Source: Muraenolepis orangiensis (lineage: Eukaryota > Chordata > Actinopteri > Gadiformes > Muraenolepididae). From it: a stretch of DNA of 64,000 nt. The notes below the pieces were generated by a model. That model ran no database searches, was not told the origin of the DNA, and saw only the letters and a program-made list of their open reading frames with translations. The DNA is taken from the NCBI GenBank assembly GCA_027704905.1, contig JANIIK010000742.1:62001-126000 (forward strand), written 5' to 3'. Below, piece by piece: positions 29,385 to 40,283 of this stretch. Positions within the stretch are counted from its first letter, which is position 1; every line of letters begins with the position of its first letter. A program made the position numbers and the translations under genes.

Positions 29385-29591
29385 ACGGTACCATCTTTCT
29401 TCCTTTCTTCATTTTACTTCCTGTTGTTTTTCTTGTTTTAAACCCTGCGGACACTTTGTGAAGTCCACAGTTTTTTACTTTTTTATATTTTTTATAATTT
29501 TAACTTGACTGTAGCATACATGCTCTGTAAGGTGTCCTTGGGTGTCTTGAAAGGCGCCGAACAAATAAAATGTATTATTATTATTATTATT
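27745..29591 (+). mobile_element. 5'-truncated L2-type LINE insertion
   Basis: Flanks GTGGACAT and TGGACAATAACATTG are contiguous in cassettes 3 (46785) and 4 (63455), so those give the empty site. The element ends in (ATT)n after AACAAATAAAATG. It is the youngest-looking LINE in the window because its reverse transcriptase frame is open. Confidence 0.88.
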
Positions 29592-29631
29592 GGACAATAA
29601 CATTGACTTTGACTTTGATTTTGACTTTGTT

Positions 29632-30460
29632 GTGGTTGAGGTAGTAGTTGTATATAACATGTGGTAGTGAAGGTAGTAGTTGTATATAACATGTGGTAGT
29701 TGAGGTAGTAGTTGTATATAACATGTGGTAGTTGAGGTAGTAGTTGTATATAACATGTGGTAGTTGAGGTAGTAGTTGTATATAACATGTGGTAGTTGAG
29801 GTAGTAGTTGTATATAACATGTGGTAGTTGAGGTAGTAGTTGTATATAACATGTGGTAGTATAGGTAGTAGTTGTATGTTATATGTGGTGATTGAGGTAG
29901 TTATTTATCATATGTTGTCGTTTTTTTAAACACATTTGGTAGTTTAGGTAGTAGCTGTATATAATATATGGTAGTTGAGGTAGTAGTTGTGTATAATATG
30001 TTGTAGTTGAGGTAGTAGTAGTATATAATATGTTGTAGTTGAGGTAGTAGTTGTATATAATGTGTGGTAGTTAAGGTAGTAGTTGTGTCTATACTATGTG
30101 GTATTTGATTTAGTGGTGTTATATAATATGTGGTAGTTGAGAGAGTAGTTGTAGTATATAATATGTTGTAGTTGATGTAGTAGTTATATATAATCTGTGG
30201 TAGTTGAGGTAGTAGTTGTATATAATATGTGGTAGTTGAGGTAGTAGTAGTATATAATATGTAGTAGTTGAGGTAGTAGTTGTATGTAATATGTGGTAGT
30301 TGTAGTATATAATATGTTGTAGTTGATGTAGTAGTTATATATAATATGTGGTAGTTGAGGTAGTAGTTGTATGTAATATGTGGTAGTTGAGGTAGTAGTT
30401 GTATGTAATATGTGGTAGTTGAGGTAGTAGTTGTATGTAATATGTGTTATTATGTAGTAA
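29632..30460 (+). repeat. 32-bp-type array
   Basis: About 25 units. The left part is regular with TGAGGTAGTAGTTGTATATA, and the right part is degenerate. Confidence 0.92.
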
Positions 30461-30568
30461 TACAATAAACATTTGTGCCACTTTTTGAGTTGAATAATCC
30501 CTTGTTTTTCTGTACTGCTAAATATCAAACGTTTGTGGAGACCTGCAGTGAGTGTTTATTATTGTTGG

Positions 30569-30583
30569 CCAGTAGGTGGCGCC
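30569..30583 (+). promoter_or_regulatory. isolated CTCF consensus match
   Basis: CCAGTAGGTGGCGCC fits CCASYAGRKGGCRSY at every position. It lies in unique sequence between cassettes 2 and 3. Confidence 0.5.
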
Positions 30584-30644
30584 AGGCCGTCAGTTGTAGA
30601 AAGATCACAACAAGGATGAGGATAATGATGATGGAAGTGATGAT

Positions 30645-30745
30645 GGGGAAGATTGTGATGATGAAGATACCAGAATGGAAAGGTTAGCTTGCCCTCCGCC
30701 AGCTAACCTTTCTATTCTGGTATCTTCATCATCACAATCTTCCCC
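30645..30745. other. 45-bp-arm inverted repeat (hairpin)
   Basis: Arms 30645-30689 and 30701-30745 are reverse complements with one mismatch, which is a G-U wobble in RNA. They are separated by an 11-base loop (TGCCCTCCGCC). Origin unknown; it could be a template-switch duplication or the core of a foldback element. Confidence 0.9.
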
Positions 30746-31410
30746 AAGGGGAGAGAATAGTTCTTATATCATTCGTGAAACACAGTGAAACAGCGTGTTA
30801 ATGCTCTCAGAGAGAGCTGAGGCGAAGAAGCTGTTCCTAAGCCTGCTTGACTAGGAACAAAGGTTGATATAGCGCCTCCTGGAGGAGAGGAGGGCAAACA
30901 GTCCATGGTTGGGGTGAAAGGTGTCTTTGTGTCTTTGATATAGTTGGTATGAGGGATTGGGAAGAGAAAAGGGATGATTGGAATCCATAAAACATTGATT
31001 GTGTTTTAGTAAACCCCAAAATCTCTTTTTTCCAGGTGAAAACAGTCCTGTCTAGGACAACGTGTCAGAGATCACATTATTTTAAAACCCGCAGATGGTA
31101 AAAATAGGGTTTTACTTTTACCTTTAATGACAATCTTGCATATTTTCTATTTTTACTCTCCGATCATTAGCAGATGCTTTTAGAAATATATAAAAATATA
31201 TATTTATACAGTAAATATATTGTTAGTTTTTTGTTAGACACACATCATTAATGACCAATGGGTTTAGTCATTTTTGCTCTATTGGATGACTTCCAGGTAA
31301 ATATCGAGGGTGGTGGGATTGAACCCAAAATTTTGGGCTGGGAATGGAGCACACTAACCCTTCCCTTTAACCATAACCCTGCCCTTTAACCCTAACATGT
31401 TGTTGTTTTT
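30746..31410. other. repetitive remnant, no gene
   Basis: Includes GAAGAAGCTGTTCCTAAGCC and GGAGGAGAGGAGGGCAAACA, resembling a dispersed fish repeat I cannot name. The rest is AT-rich. Confidence 0.4.
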
Positions 31411-31572
31411 GTGGGCGTGGACAAGCCAGGCGAGAAGTCCATCATGAGCTACGTGGCTCAGTTCCTGAAGCACCAACCAAACCCCCATCAGGGGACGGAC
31501 CCTCATCAGGACCAGTTACCCTCCAACACCCTCAAACCCCTCTGTTCAGCCACTGGCTACCTCAGAGTCTGA
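31411..31572 (+). pseudogene. calponin-homology (CH2) pseudo-exon, nesprin/calmin-like
   Basis: Reads VGVDKPGEKSIMSYVAQFLK then HQPNPHQ, and runs to a stop after YLRV. The DKPxEKSIMTYVAQFL signature is the C-terminal helix of the second CH domain of nesprin-1/calmin-type actin-binding proteins. No clean AG acceptor is visible just upstream and the downstream frame decays. It is probably a fragment of a duplicated gene; a surviving exon of a real gene cannot be ruled out. Confidence 0.5.
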
Positions 31573-32185
31573 TGTCTCCCTTAAGGATGTCCATCACTCC
31601 CTATGGATAGATGGTTATGGGTTATCGATTACGGAGAAGGTAAGAGTATGCCTCAGTATCGTTCATTTTGGGAACATTTTGTGGTCGAGGTTTTTTTGTC
31701 CGATCTAAAGGAGCACATGTGCTGTAGCTAGCCTGTTGTTGTTGTTGTTTTTGTTGTTGTCATGGTGCGCTTACTTTTTACTTTCAGTTTTTTCAGAAAA
31801 AACAACTTGCACAACTTCTTTCCTTTGGACGACGGATGTTGACAGACAAAAACGTCCTTTTTTGCACGTGGTGTCACGTTATTTCCCGTGTTTTTGTGAG
31901 AAAATCTAGTTTGGAGACCAGGTAGACTCGTGGGGGATATCCCCTGGGGACAGAGGATGTAGTGTGTGACCCCCTGTAGCCATCCAGTCGAGTAGTGTGC
32001 ACACCACAACGACTCTCCAAGTCGCCCGATTTACAAGACAGCCAGTTGTGAAGTGTGAACTGACAAGCAAACTTTACTATACGACTTTGAAAGACATATC
32101 AACTGAGGAAGCTATAACTCCCCTACGTGGTTCGAGTTGTCAGCTCAAATCATCTAACTCGTTCTAACTGAACCAAACTTCCTTC
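31573..32185. other. non-coding, no feature recognised
   Basis: Contains a TTGTTG microsatellite near 31735 and an ACGGAGAAG|GTAAGA donor-like site near 31640. No recognised gene. Confidence 0.4.

Positions 32186-32187
<2 letters not shown>

Positions 32188-32252
<65 letters not shown>
32188..32252. repeat. TG microsatellite with poly-G
   Basis: (TG)n followed by about 16 G residues. Confidence 0.95.
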
Positions 32253-32329
32253 GGAAACTGGGCCTATGGGTTATAACAATTGTAATATTTATGTTTAATG
32301 TTTGCGCGATACAACCGCCATCCTCCGTG

Positions 32330-32429
32330 GTGGTCCCGCCCCTCTCTCCCCCTCCACCCTGAGGCCACAGAGGAAGGAGCACAAGGCCCTGAGGGAGCCG
32401 AGGGGAACCTCACCGACAGATACCAGGTG
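32330..32429 (+). pseudogene. possible nesprin-like exon end with splice donor
   Basis: The frame reads EEGAQGPEGAEGNLTDRYQ and ends exactly at CCAG followed by GTGATC. Nesprin-1 has a similar ESNLQDKYQ segment shortly after its CH2 domain, so this may be the next exon of the same decayed gene as 31411-31572. The match is short. Confidence 0.35.
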
Positions 32430-32987
32430 ATCACACCTAAACACAGTCCAATACCAGGTGAACACACCTAAACACAGTCCAATACCAGGTGAACACACCT
32501 AAACACAGTCCAATACCAGGTGAACACACCTAAACACAGTCCAATACTAGGTGATCACACCTAAACACAGTCCAATACCAGGTGAACACACCTAAACACA
32601 GTCCAATACCAGGTGGACACACCTAAACACAGTCCAATACCAGGTGATCACACCTAAACACAGTCCAATACCAGGTGATCACACCTAAACACAGTCCAAT
32701 ACCAGGTGATCACACCTAAACACAGTCCAATACCAGGTGATCACACCTAAACACAGTCCAAACCAGGTGAACACACCTAAACACGGTCCAATACCAGGTG
32801 AACACACCTAAACACAGTCCAATACCAGGTGATCACACCTAAACACAGTCCAATACCAGGTGATCACACCTAAACACAGTCTAATACCAGGTGAACACAC
32901 CTAAACACAGTCCAATACCAGGTCATCACACCTAAACACAGTCCAATACCAGGTGATCACACCTAAACACAGTCCAATACCAGGTGA
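32419..32987 (+). repeat. 31-bp minisatellite containing splice-donor-like CAG|GTGA
   Basis: About 18 copies of ATACCAGGTGATCACACCTA plus AACACAGTCCA. The first copy overlaps the exon end and intron start described above, so the repeat unit seems to have grown from a 5' splice site. Confidence 0.93.
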
Positions 32988-33185
32988 CAGATACCAGGTG
33001 AACACACAGACAGATACCAGGTGAACACACAGACAGATACCAGGTGAACACACAGACAGATACCAGGTGAACACACAGACAGATACCAGGTGAACACAAA
33101 GACAGATACCAGGTGAACACACACACAGATACCAGGTGAACACACAGACAGATACCAGGTGAACACACAGACAGATACCAGGTCC
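32988..33185 (+). repeat. 23-bp minisatellite derived from the 31-bp unit
   Basis: About nine copies of GATACCAGGTGAACACACAG plus ACA. It keeps the AGATACCAG|GTGA donor-like core. Confidence 0.93.
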
Positions 33186-33302
33186 ACACACCTAGCACAG
33201 ACAACCCTGTAATGGAATAAGAGTGCAGTGGTCCAGTAGAAAACACACTATAATAGAGGACAGTAGAACACATTATAATACAGGAGTGGAATATAGTAGA
33301 GT

Positions 33303-33307
<5 letters not shown>

Positions 33308-33346
<39 letters not shown>
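33308..33346. repeat. TG microsatellite
   Basis: About 19 TG units. Confidence 0.95.
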
Positions 33347-33347
<1 letters not shown>

Positions 33348-33925
33348 TGACATCACCAAGCGGAAGTACTTTTATGGTCGTCGTACTTTGATGGAACATG
33401 TCCTCTTTAAAGACCATACTTTATATGGAAGACATTGAACATGTAGTTGAAGAAGGTAATTTCTAAGGATAGACAATAAACATGTTGTTTTGAGGAAGGT
33501 ACTTCATAGGGAAGATCACATGTGGTTGAAGATGAAGCTTTATGAGAAACACATCTTGTACTCCACAGTACTTTATAATTGGTGCAGATCACACAGGACA
33601 CGGTTTGCAGGCTGAAAGACGCCAGGCGCACTGCACTGCTCTTTTTTCCTTTATGATATAATTTTTAAATAAAGTGTTTCAAAGTTCAAAGTGTTTTTTT
33701 GTTTTTTTTGCAATGCAACCACCGTATCAGCTGTCAGTCTGTACACACAGAAGTGAATTTGCTGCTTGCTGCTTGTGAACTTTCTTGGCTAAAAACCTCA
33801 GCATTAAGAAATTGGACAGGCGGAGGGTGTTTTCTCTGGCTCTGATTGAGTGCCAGAGTGAATTTCCCAGTAACACACTGGACACAGGGAAACGGTGATC
33901 CGTGTGGGGACATGAAACCCTCAGA
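33347..33925. other. non-coding, possibly Harbinger-related
   Basis: Contains several variants of GAAGGTACTT(C/T)ATAGGGAAGA-type sequence near 33390-33560, a weak local repeat. No gene. The right part may be the 5' region of the Harbinger fragment. Confidence 0.35.
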
Positions 33926-34062
33926 AAGAGGAGACATCGCGGGGAGAACCAGCAGCTGGTCCAGGAGCTTCGGCTCAATGATGGGCGGTTCAAGGCTTAT
34001 TTTAGGATGAGTCGGCATCAATTTGACAATCTGCTGTCAAGCGTTGGAGCGGCTCAGCATTA
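33926..34062 (+). pseudogene. PIF/Harbinger-type transposase N-terminal fragment
   Basis: Reads KRRHRGENQQLVQELRLNDG then RFKAYFRMSRHQFDNLLSSV and GA. This matches the N-terminal segment of fish Harbinger transposases (FRMSxxQFDxLLxxVG). The DDE core is absent, so it is a fragment. Confidence 0.7.
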
Positions 34063-34104
34063 GCTTGCGGTAGGTTAAGTTAATTATAATTAGCTACACC
34101 TATA

Positions 34105-34370
34105 CATTGCCACGTCGGCAATGGACCACACTGAACCGTCTACGAACTGGGGTCGGTCGCTTTAAAGCATCAATGAAGACGTGGGGCTTGGCGGACAGTG
34201 CGGCATGCGAGTGCGGTGACCCTGACCAGACCGCCGACCATATAATCACCATCTGCCCCTTATATAGACCACCCTCGGAAGCCAGCCTCTTCGACCTAGG
34301 ACCAGAGATGCGGGCATGGCTACACGACACCGAGTTGGACATCTGACGTTACACGAAAGAAGAAGAAGCT
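34105..34370 (+). pseudogene. non-LTR retrotransposon C-terminal fragment
   Basis: Reads RQWTTLNRLRTGVGRFKASM, then CECGDPDQTADHIITICPLY (a Cys-x-Cys...His...Cys zinc-knuckle-like motif) and ends WLHDTELDI with TGA near 34344. A GAAAGAAGAAGAAG tail follows. This is the 3' end of a LINE-type ORF2; the rest is missing. Confidence 0.75.
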
Positions 34371-34744
34371 ACACCTATTATAACTATTATCTAAATTTAG
34401 GTTTATTACTAAACCTACTATTATATATTGTAATTTCTTAGTTCATAGATATTTTTAATATAGCCTGATGTTGCATTTAGAATATTCATCTGAAAGCTAA
34501 CTTTAAATGTAGTAAAATTAAAAGTAGAATATTTCCCTCTGAAAACGATGCATAGACACACGTCACCCATCTAGCACGCTAGGCAGACTGAACCCATTAG
34601 TTGACCCAGGACGGGTGAAATGCATTGACAGATACATCCTGGAAATAATGTGTAGGCTTCTGGTTAATATCCTACCCATTCTAACAAAAAGCCCTCTTAC
34701 ATTACAGATTCCTGGCCACTGGATATTAGTAACTTAATAACTAA
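34371..34744. other. non-coding, no feature recognised
   Basis: AT-rich sequence, possibly the 5' UTR of the adjacent LINE fragment. Confidence 0.35.
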
Positions 34745-34745
34745 G

Positions 34746-35430
34746 ATGGCGCCAATGACGGATGCCGTAGTGTTTGTTATTTGTCTTTTTAATGTTGTGT
34801 TTGGCGAAACCTACAGCAGGGAGGGGTTAGTTAGCATAAGGGGATCCACACCTGCGGATTTAATCCCCGACTTTCTAACTTTTTCTTCCGATTTACTGGA
34901 TATATTGGTCAGAGGAACCGCAGCCTTTGTCCGTGTCAAAACTTGGATTCGACACAGACGGGGAAAGCGCTCCGGAGCACTGGTACCTTTACCCGGAATA
35001 TTCCTGCCAAACATGCAACAAAATGGATGAACTAAGACTTATGGTGGCGAGAAATAGTGTTCTTTCGTTCGGTTCTTTCGCTCACGGAGACGTGGCCGAG
35101 GGAATCGATACCCAACACCGCTCTCCAGCTCAAAGGGTTTGAGCTTTTTCTAGCGGACCGTATGGCTTTGCTGAGCGGAAAATCAAGGGGTGGAAGGGTC
35201 TGCTTCTTACAGGCAGAAACTAAAACTCTCTAAGCCTGTGGTCAGGACTTTCAAGTTGTGGACTAGCGAGGCCCAGGAGAAAACTAGTGCCATGTTAGAT
35301 AATGCTGGCGGCGGCGCAGAGGATTTTCAATGGGCGATAGAGATCTAGATGTGTACGCAGACATTGTGACGTCATTCATCACTGTGCACTGTGTGCATCA
35401 CTGTGAGAATTTTTGTGTACCTCCTCGCAC
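34746..35430 (+). pseudogene. CR1/L2-group LINE ORF, 5' fragment with internal deletion
   Basis: Starts ATGGCGCCAATGACG and reads RHRRGKRSGALVPLPGIFLP near the point where the endonuclease domain begins. It then passes through frameshifts to VVRTFKLWTSEAQEKTSAML and LDVYADIVTSFI, segments that lie just before the reverse transcriptase in this group. Most of the endonuclease is deleted and the RT is absent. Confidence 0.65.
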
Positions 35431-35443
35431 CTCCCCCCCACAC

Positions 35444-35850
35444 CCATCAACACCTTCCACCCAACCCCCACTCCCCTCCCCCCTCAACCCCTTCCACCCA
35501 ACCCCCACACCCCTCAACCCCTTCCACCCAACCCCCACACCCATCAACCCCTTCCACCCAACCCCCACACCCATCAACCCCTTCCACCCAACCCCCACAC
35601 CCATCAACCCCTTCCACCCAACCCCCACACCCATCAACCCCTTCCACCCACTCCCCTCCCCCCTCAACCCCTTCCACCCAACCCCCACACCCCTCAACCC
35701 CTTCCACCCAACTCCCACACCCATCAACCCCTTCCACCCAACCCCCACACCCATCAACCCCTTCCACCCAACCCCCACACCCATCAACCCCTTCCACCCA
35801 ACCCCAACCCCCTCAACACCTTCCACCCAACCCTCACCCCAGCAGCAACC
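35444..35850 (+). repeat. 30-bp C-rich minisatellite
   Basis: About 13 copies of CTTCCACCCAACCCCCACAC plus CCATCAACCC. The 30-bp period and lack of stops make Pro-rich frames in all three plus frames and Gly/Trp/Val frames on the minus strand. Confidence 0.95.
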
Positions 35851-35884
35851 CAGGCCCCTCCATACATAGATACATAGATATCTA

Positions 35885-36269
35885 TGTATGTATATATAGC
35901 CCCTAGATGCATACATCATATACATACATATTTTAGATACATGCATACATATTATACATACATAATATACATACATATTATAGATACATGCATACATATT
36001 ATACATACATATTATACATACCTAATATACATACATGCATACATATTATACATACATATATACATATTATACATACAACACATACATACATATTATACAT
36101 ACATAGTATACATACATACATACCTACATATTATATATACATACATACATACATATTATACACACATTATACATTCATGCATATTATACATACTGTATGG
36201 ACATACAAATGATACACACATACATACATACATACATACATACCTATTATACATACATTGTACATACAT
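35885..36269. repeat. TACA-rich microsatellite
   Basis: Irregular TATTATACATACA repeats, paralogous to 10821-11141 and 49305-49719. Confidence 0.9.
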
Positions 36270-37011
36270 TGTCACAATAGCTACTCACCCTGCCTCCACC
36301 AGAGGGCAGCATCAGCCTGTGGTAATTCTCACCCTTCACCTGCAGCGCATCTCAATCAACCTATTTAATAATTCTATTTAAGCCCACCTCCACACACTCA
36401 CTCTTCACCAGATTGTTCCTGATTGTGCAGACTCTCCAGCGTTTACTTCCCAGACCGATTCCTGTTACCGACCCTGCCTGCCCCGGACCTGCCTGCCTCG
36501 CCTGTTCCCCGATCGTCTGCCTGTCCCCGACTACCTCTCTGTCTGTCCCTGTCTGGTTCGTCTGCACTACCCGGCTCCTGATCTGCTGCCTGTCCCCGAC
36601 TACCTCTCTGTCTGTCCCCGACTACCTCTCTGTCTGTCCCCGTCTGGTTCGTCTGCCCTACCCTGCTCCTGATCGTCTGCCTGTCCCCGACTACCTCTCT
36701 GTCTGTCCCCGTCTGGTTCGTCTGCCCTACCCGGCTCCTGATCTGCTGCCTGTCCCCGACTACCTCTCTGTCTGTCCCCGTCTGGTTCGTCTGTCCTACC
36801 CGGCTCCTGATCGTCTGCCTGTCCCCGACTACCTCTCTGTCTGTCCCTGTCTGGTTCGTCTGCCCTACCCGGCTCCTGATCGTCTGCCTGTCCCCGACTA
36901 CCTCTCTGTCTGTCCCCGTCTGGTTCGACTGAGTGATCATTGACATTAAATATTACAAACTGTCCTTGGTGTCCCGTGTGCTGCATTTGTGTCCTAACTC
37001 AATCCGTGACA
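36270..37011 (+). mobile_element. solo LTR-like element, copy 2
   Basis: TGTCACAATAGC start and CCGTGACA end, 742 bp. It has a TTTAAGCCCACC promoter-like box near 36377 and more copies of the CTGTCCCCGACTACCTCTCT unit than copy 1. A CTCF consensus match is at 36296-36310. Surrounded by TACA repeats. Confidence 0.7.
36296..36310 (+). promoter_or_regulatory. CTCF consensus match in LTR copy 2
   Basis: CCACCAGAGGGCAGC, full consensus match. Confidence 0.5.
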
Positions 37012-37100
37012 AACATGCATACATACATATTATACATACATACATACATGCATACATACATACATACATACATACATACATACATACATACATACATACA

Positions 37101-37131
<31 letters not shown>

Positions 37132-37150
37132 TAAACATACATACATATTA
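37012..37150. repeat. TACA microsatellite
   Basis: Nearly pure (CATA)n. Confidence 0.95.
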
Positions 37151-37189
37151 AAAACAATCCTTTATTCAGAATGGGGAAACTACTTAAAA

Positions 37190-37700
37190 CCTCTGTTGAA
37201 TTAAAGCTATGGTGTGTATCTCTGGATGACTAAATGACCCATGTGTGTCAGACTGACTTCATGTCACTTCATAAAATACTACTTCAGGGGGATGTCCAGG
37301 TTTCTGCTCTTAAAAACATCTAAAAGTCTCAAAAGACATTCAGTATCTCTCAGGGAGATGTAGGAACTCTAGGAGGCAGAGTGGTGGGAACATATTTATC
37401 ATGGTTGTCTATGAGTCAAAGGCCAAACTGACCTCACTAAAAGATGTTGTACATTAAACATATTCTGTTAGCAGTAAACTGTAGTGATTCAAATGATGTC
37501 CTCTTTCAGCAGATGTGCAGCTGTGTCTCTTGAGGGACTAAATGCAAGTGGAAATGTAGGGCTGATGTTCTCATAAGAGTCTCTGGAGATTCCAGTCATA
37601 GCAGTATGTGTGCATGTCCACAAGCCAAGTCAGCGCTTCCCTCTTGTGTCAAACCAGAGTCATTACCATAACGAGTGATTCCATGAACTAAACTCTGCTC
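37190..37700 (+). other. second relic C-gene 3' flank
   Basis: GACCCATGTGTGTCAGACTG, GTCCAGGTTTCTGC, CATTCAGTATCTCTCAGGG, GAGTCTCTGGAGATTCCAGT and TTGTGTCAAACCAGAGTCAT, in the same order as the functional C flanks. Uninterrupted here, unlike the 11.8-13.7 kb copy. No C exon or CTCF motif remains. Confidence 0.72.
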
Positions 37701-37702
37701 AA

Positions 37703-37780
37703 GTTTACATTTACATTTACATTTAGGACATTTGGCAGACGCTTTTATCCAAATCGACTTACAAGGAGTACATTTGTTGA
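37703..37780 (-). mobile_element. V-SINE-like conserved segment
   Basis: TTACATTTACATTTA is followed by GGCAGACGCTTTTATCCAAA and TCGACTTACAAGGAG, the widely conserved segment of fish V-SINEs and related repeats, read in reverse. Confidence 0.6.
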
Positions 37781-38029
37781 TGTAGACAATAGCATAACGC
37801 TGAGGTACACGAACATAAAAATAGAGCATTTCACAAGCATACATATTAACAAGATGAATAACACAGTTTCGTACTGCCAGGTCACCTGCTTAAGTAGCTG
37901 TGATAAGAGCGTGTTATCAACATTAAGGATATACACTTGCTAGAATATACAACATGCTAAGAGCTATTAATGTCAGGACTTAAGCAAGTTAGGGGTTCAC
38001 AAAGGAGAAGGAGGGTTCATGGTCCATCT

Positions 38030-40090
38030 GTAGTAATATGTGGTAGTAAATAAATATGTGGTAGTTGAGGTAGTATCTGTATTTAATATATGGTGGTTTA
38101 GGTAGTTATATATAATATGTGGTAGTAGAGGTATATAATATGTGGTAGTTGAGGTAATATCTGTATGTAATATATGGTGGTTTAGGTAGTTTAATATAAT
38201 ATGTGGTAGTTGAGGTAGTAGTTGTAGTATATAATATGTGTTAGTTGAGTTAGTAGTAGTATATAACATGTGGTAGTTGAGGTAGTAGTAGCATATAGTA
38301 TGTGGTAGTTGAGTTAGTCATAGTATATAATATGTGGTAGTTGAGTTAGTAGTAGTATATGATATGTGTTAGTTGAGGTAGTAGTAGTATATACTATGTG
38401 GTAGTTGAGTTAGTAGTAGTATATAACATGTGGTAGTTGAGGTAGTAGTATATAACATGTGGTAGTTGAGGTAGTAGTAGTATATAATATGTGGTAGTTG
38501 AGTTAGTAGTAGTATATAACATGTGGTAGTTGAGGTAGTAGTAGTATATAACATGTGGTAGTTGAGGTAGTAGTAGTATATAACATGTGGTAGTTGAGTT
38601 AGTAGTAGTATATAACAGGTGGTAGTTGAGGTAGTAGTAGTATATAACATGTGGTAGTTGAGTTAGTTGTAGTATATAACATGTGGTAGTTGAGGTAGTA
38701 GTAGTATATAACATGTGGTAGTTGAGTTAGTAGTAGTATATAATATGTGGTAGTTGAGGTAGTAGTAGTATATAACATGTGGTAGTTGAGGTAGTAGTAG
38801 TATATAACATGTGGTAGTTGAGTTAGTAGTAGTATATAACATGTGGTAGTTGAGGTAGTAGTAGTATATAACATGTGGTAGTTGAGTTAGTTGTAGTATA
38901 TAACATGTGGTAGTTGAGGTAGTAGTAGTATATAATATGTGGTAGTTGAGGTAGTAGTAGTATATAAGATGTGGTAGTTGAGTTAGTAGTAGTATATAAC
39001 ATGTGGTAGTTGAGGTAGTAGTAGTATATAACATGTGGTAGTTGAGTTAGTAGTAGTATATACCATGTGGTAGTTGAGGTAGTAGTAGTATATAACATGT
39101 GGTAGTTGAGGTAGTAGTAGTATATAACATGTGGTAGTAGTAGTATATAACATGTGGTAGTTGAGGTAGTAGTAGTATATAACATGTGGTAGTTGAGGTA
39201 GTAGTAGTATATAACATGTGGTAGTTGAGGTAGTAGTAGTATATACCATGTGGTAGTTGAGGTAGTAGTAGTATATAACATGTGGTAGTTGAGGTAGTAG
39301 TAGTATATAACATGTGGTAGTAGTAGTATATAACATGTGGTAGTTGAGGTAGTAGTAGTATATAACATGTGGTAGTTGAGGTAGTAGTAGTATATAGCAT
39401 GTGGTAGTTGAGGTAGTAGTAGTATATAACATGTGGTAGTTGAAGTAGTAGTAGTATATAACATGTGGTAGTTGAGTTAGTAGTAGTATATAACATGTGG
39501 TAGTTGAAGTAGTAGTAGTATATAGCATGTGGTAGTTGAGTTAGTAGTAGTATATAACATGTGGTAGTTGAGGTAGTAGTAGTATATAACATGTGGTAGT
39601 TGAAGTAGTAGTAGTATATAACATGTGGCAGTTGAAGTAGTAGTAGTATATAACATGTGGTAGTTGAGTTAGTAGTAGTATATAACATGTGGTAGTTGAA
39701 GTAGTAGTAGTATATAGCATGTGGTAGTTGAGTTAGTAGTAGTATATAACATGTGGTAGTTGAGGTAGTAGTAGTATATAACATGTGGTAGTTGAGGTAG
39801 TAGTAGTATATAACATGTGGTAGTTGAAGTAGTAGTAGTATATAACATGTGGTAGTTGAGTTAGTAGTAGTATATAACATGTGGTAGTTGAGGTAGTAGT
39901 AGTATATAGCATGTGGTAGTTGAGGTAGTAGTAGTATATAACATGTGGTAGTTGAAGTAGTAGTAGTATATAACATGTGGTAGTTGAGTTAGTAGTAGTA
40001 TATAACATGTGGTAGTTGAGGTAGTAGTAGTATATAACATGTGGTAGTTGAGGTAGTAGTAGTATATAACATGTGGTAGTTGAGGTAGTA
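38030..40090 (+). repeat. 32-bp array 3' of V3
   Basis: About 63 units, degenerate at the left and highly regular at the right. Two shortened units (GTGGTAGTAGTAGTATATAA) recur at 39127-39149 and 39307-39329, marking an internal 180-bp duplication. It includes TGAAGTAG variants. Ends at the same boundary as the other V-flanking arrays. Confidence 0.94.
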
Positions 40091-40255
40091 TCTGTATATT
40101 TCATAGTGTAGAGCAGTATAAAGCTGGTTCTTGGTTGAGGCCCCTGGTTAGAGCAGCTCTGTGCTCAGTGCTCTGTGTCAGAGTCTCTTCCCCCTCAGCA
40201 GCTGCAGCAGGTTCCTGCTGTAACGACTCAGTGACTACACAGTCTGACTGAGGGA

Positions 40256-40283
40256 GGTTTATGTACGGCTCTCAATCACTGTG
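40256..40283 (-). promoter_or_regulatory. V3 12-RSS
   Basis: Heptamer CACAGTG (40283-40277), 12-bp spacer, nonamer ACATAAACC (40264-40256). Confidence 0.96.

Noticed and set aside
35330..35906. Proline-rich protein of about 170 residues
   Set aside because: Produced by a 30-bp minisatellite; open in several frames at once.
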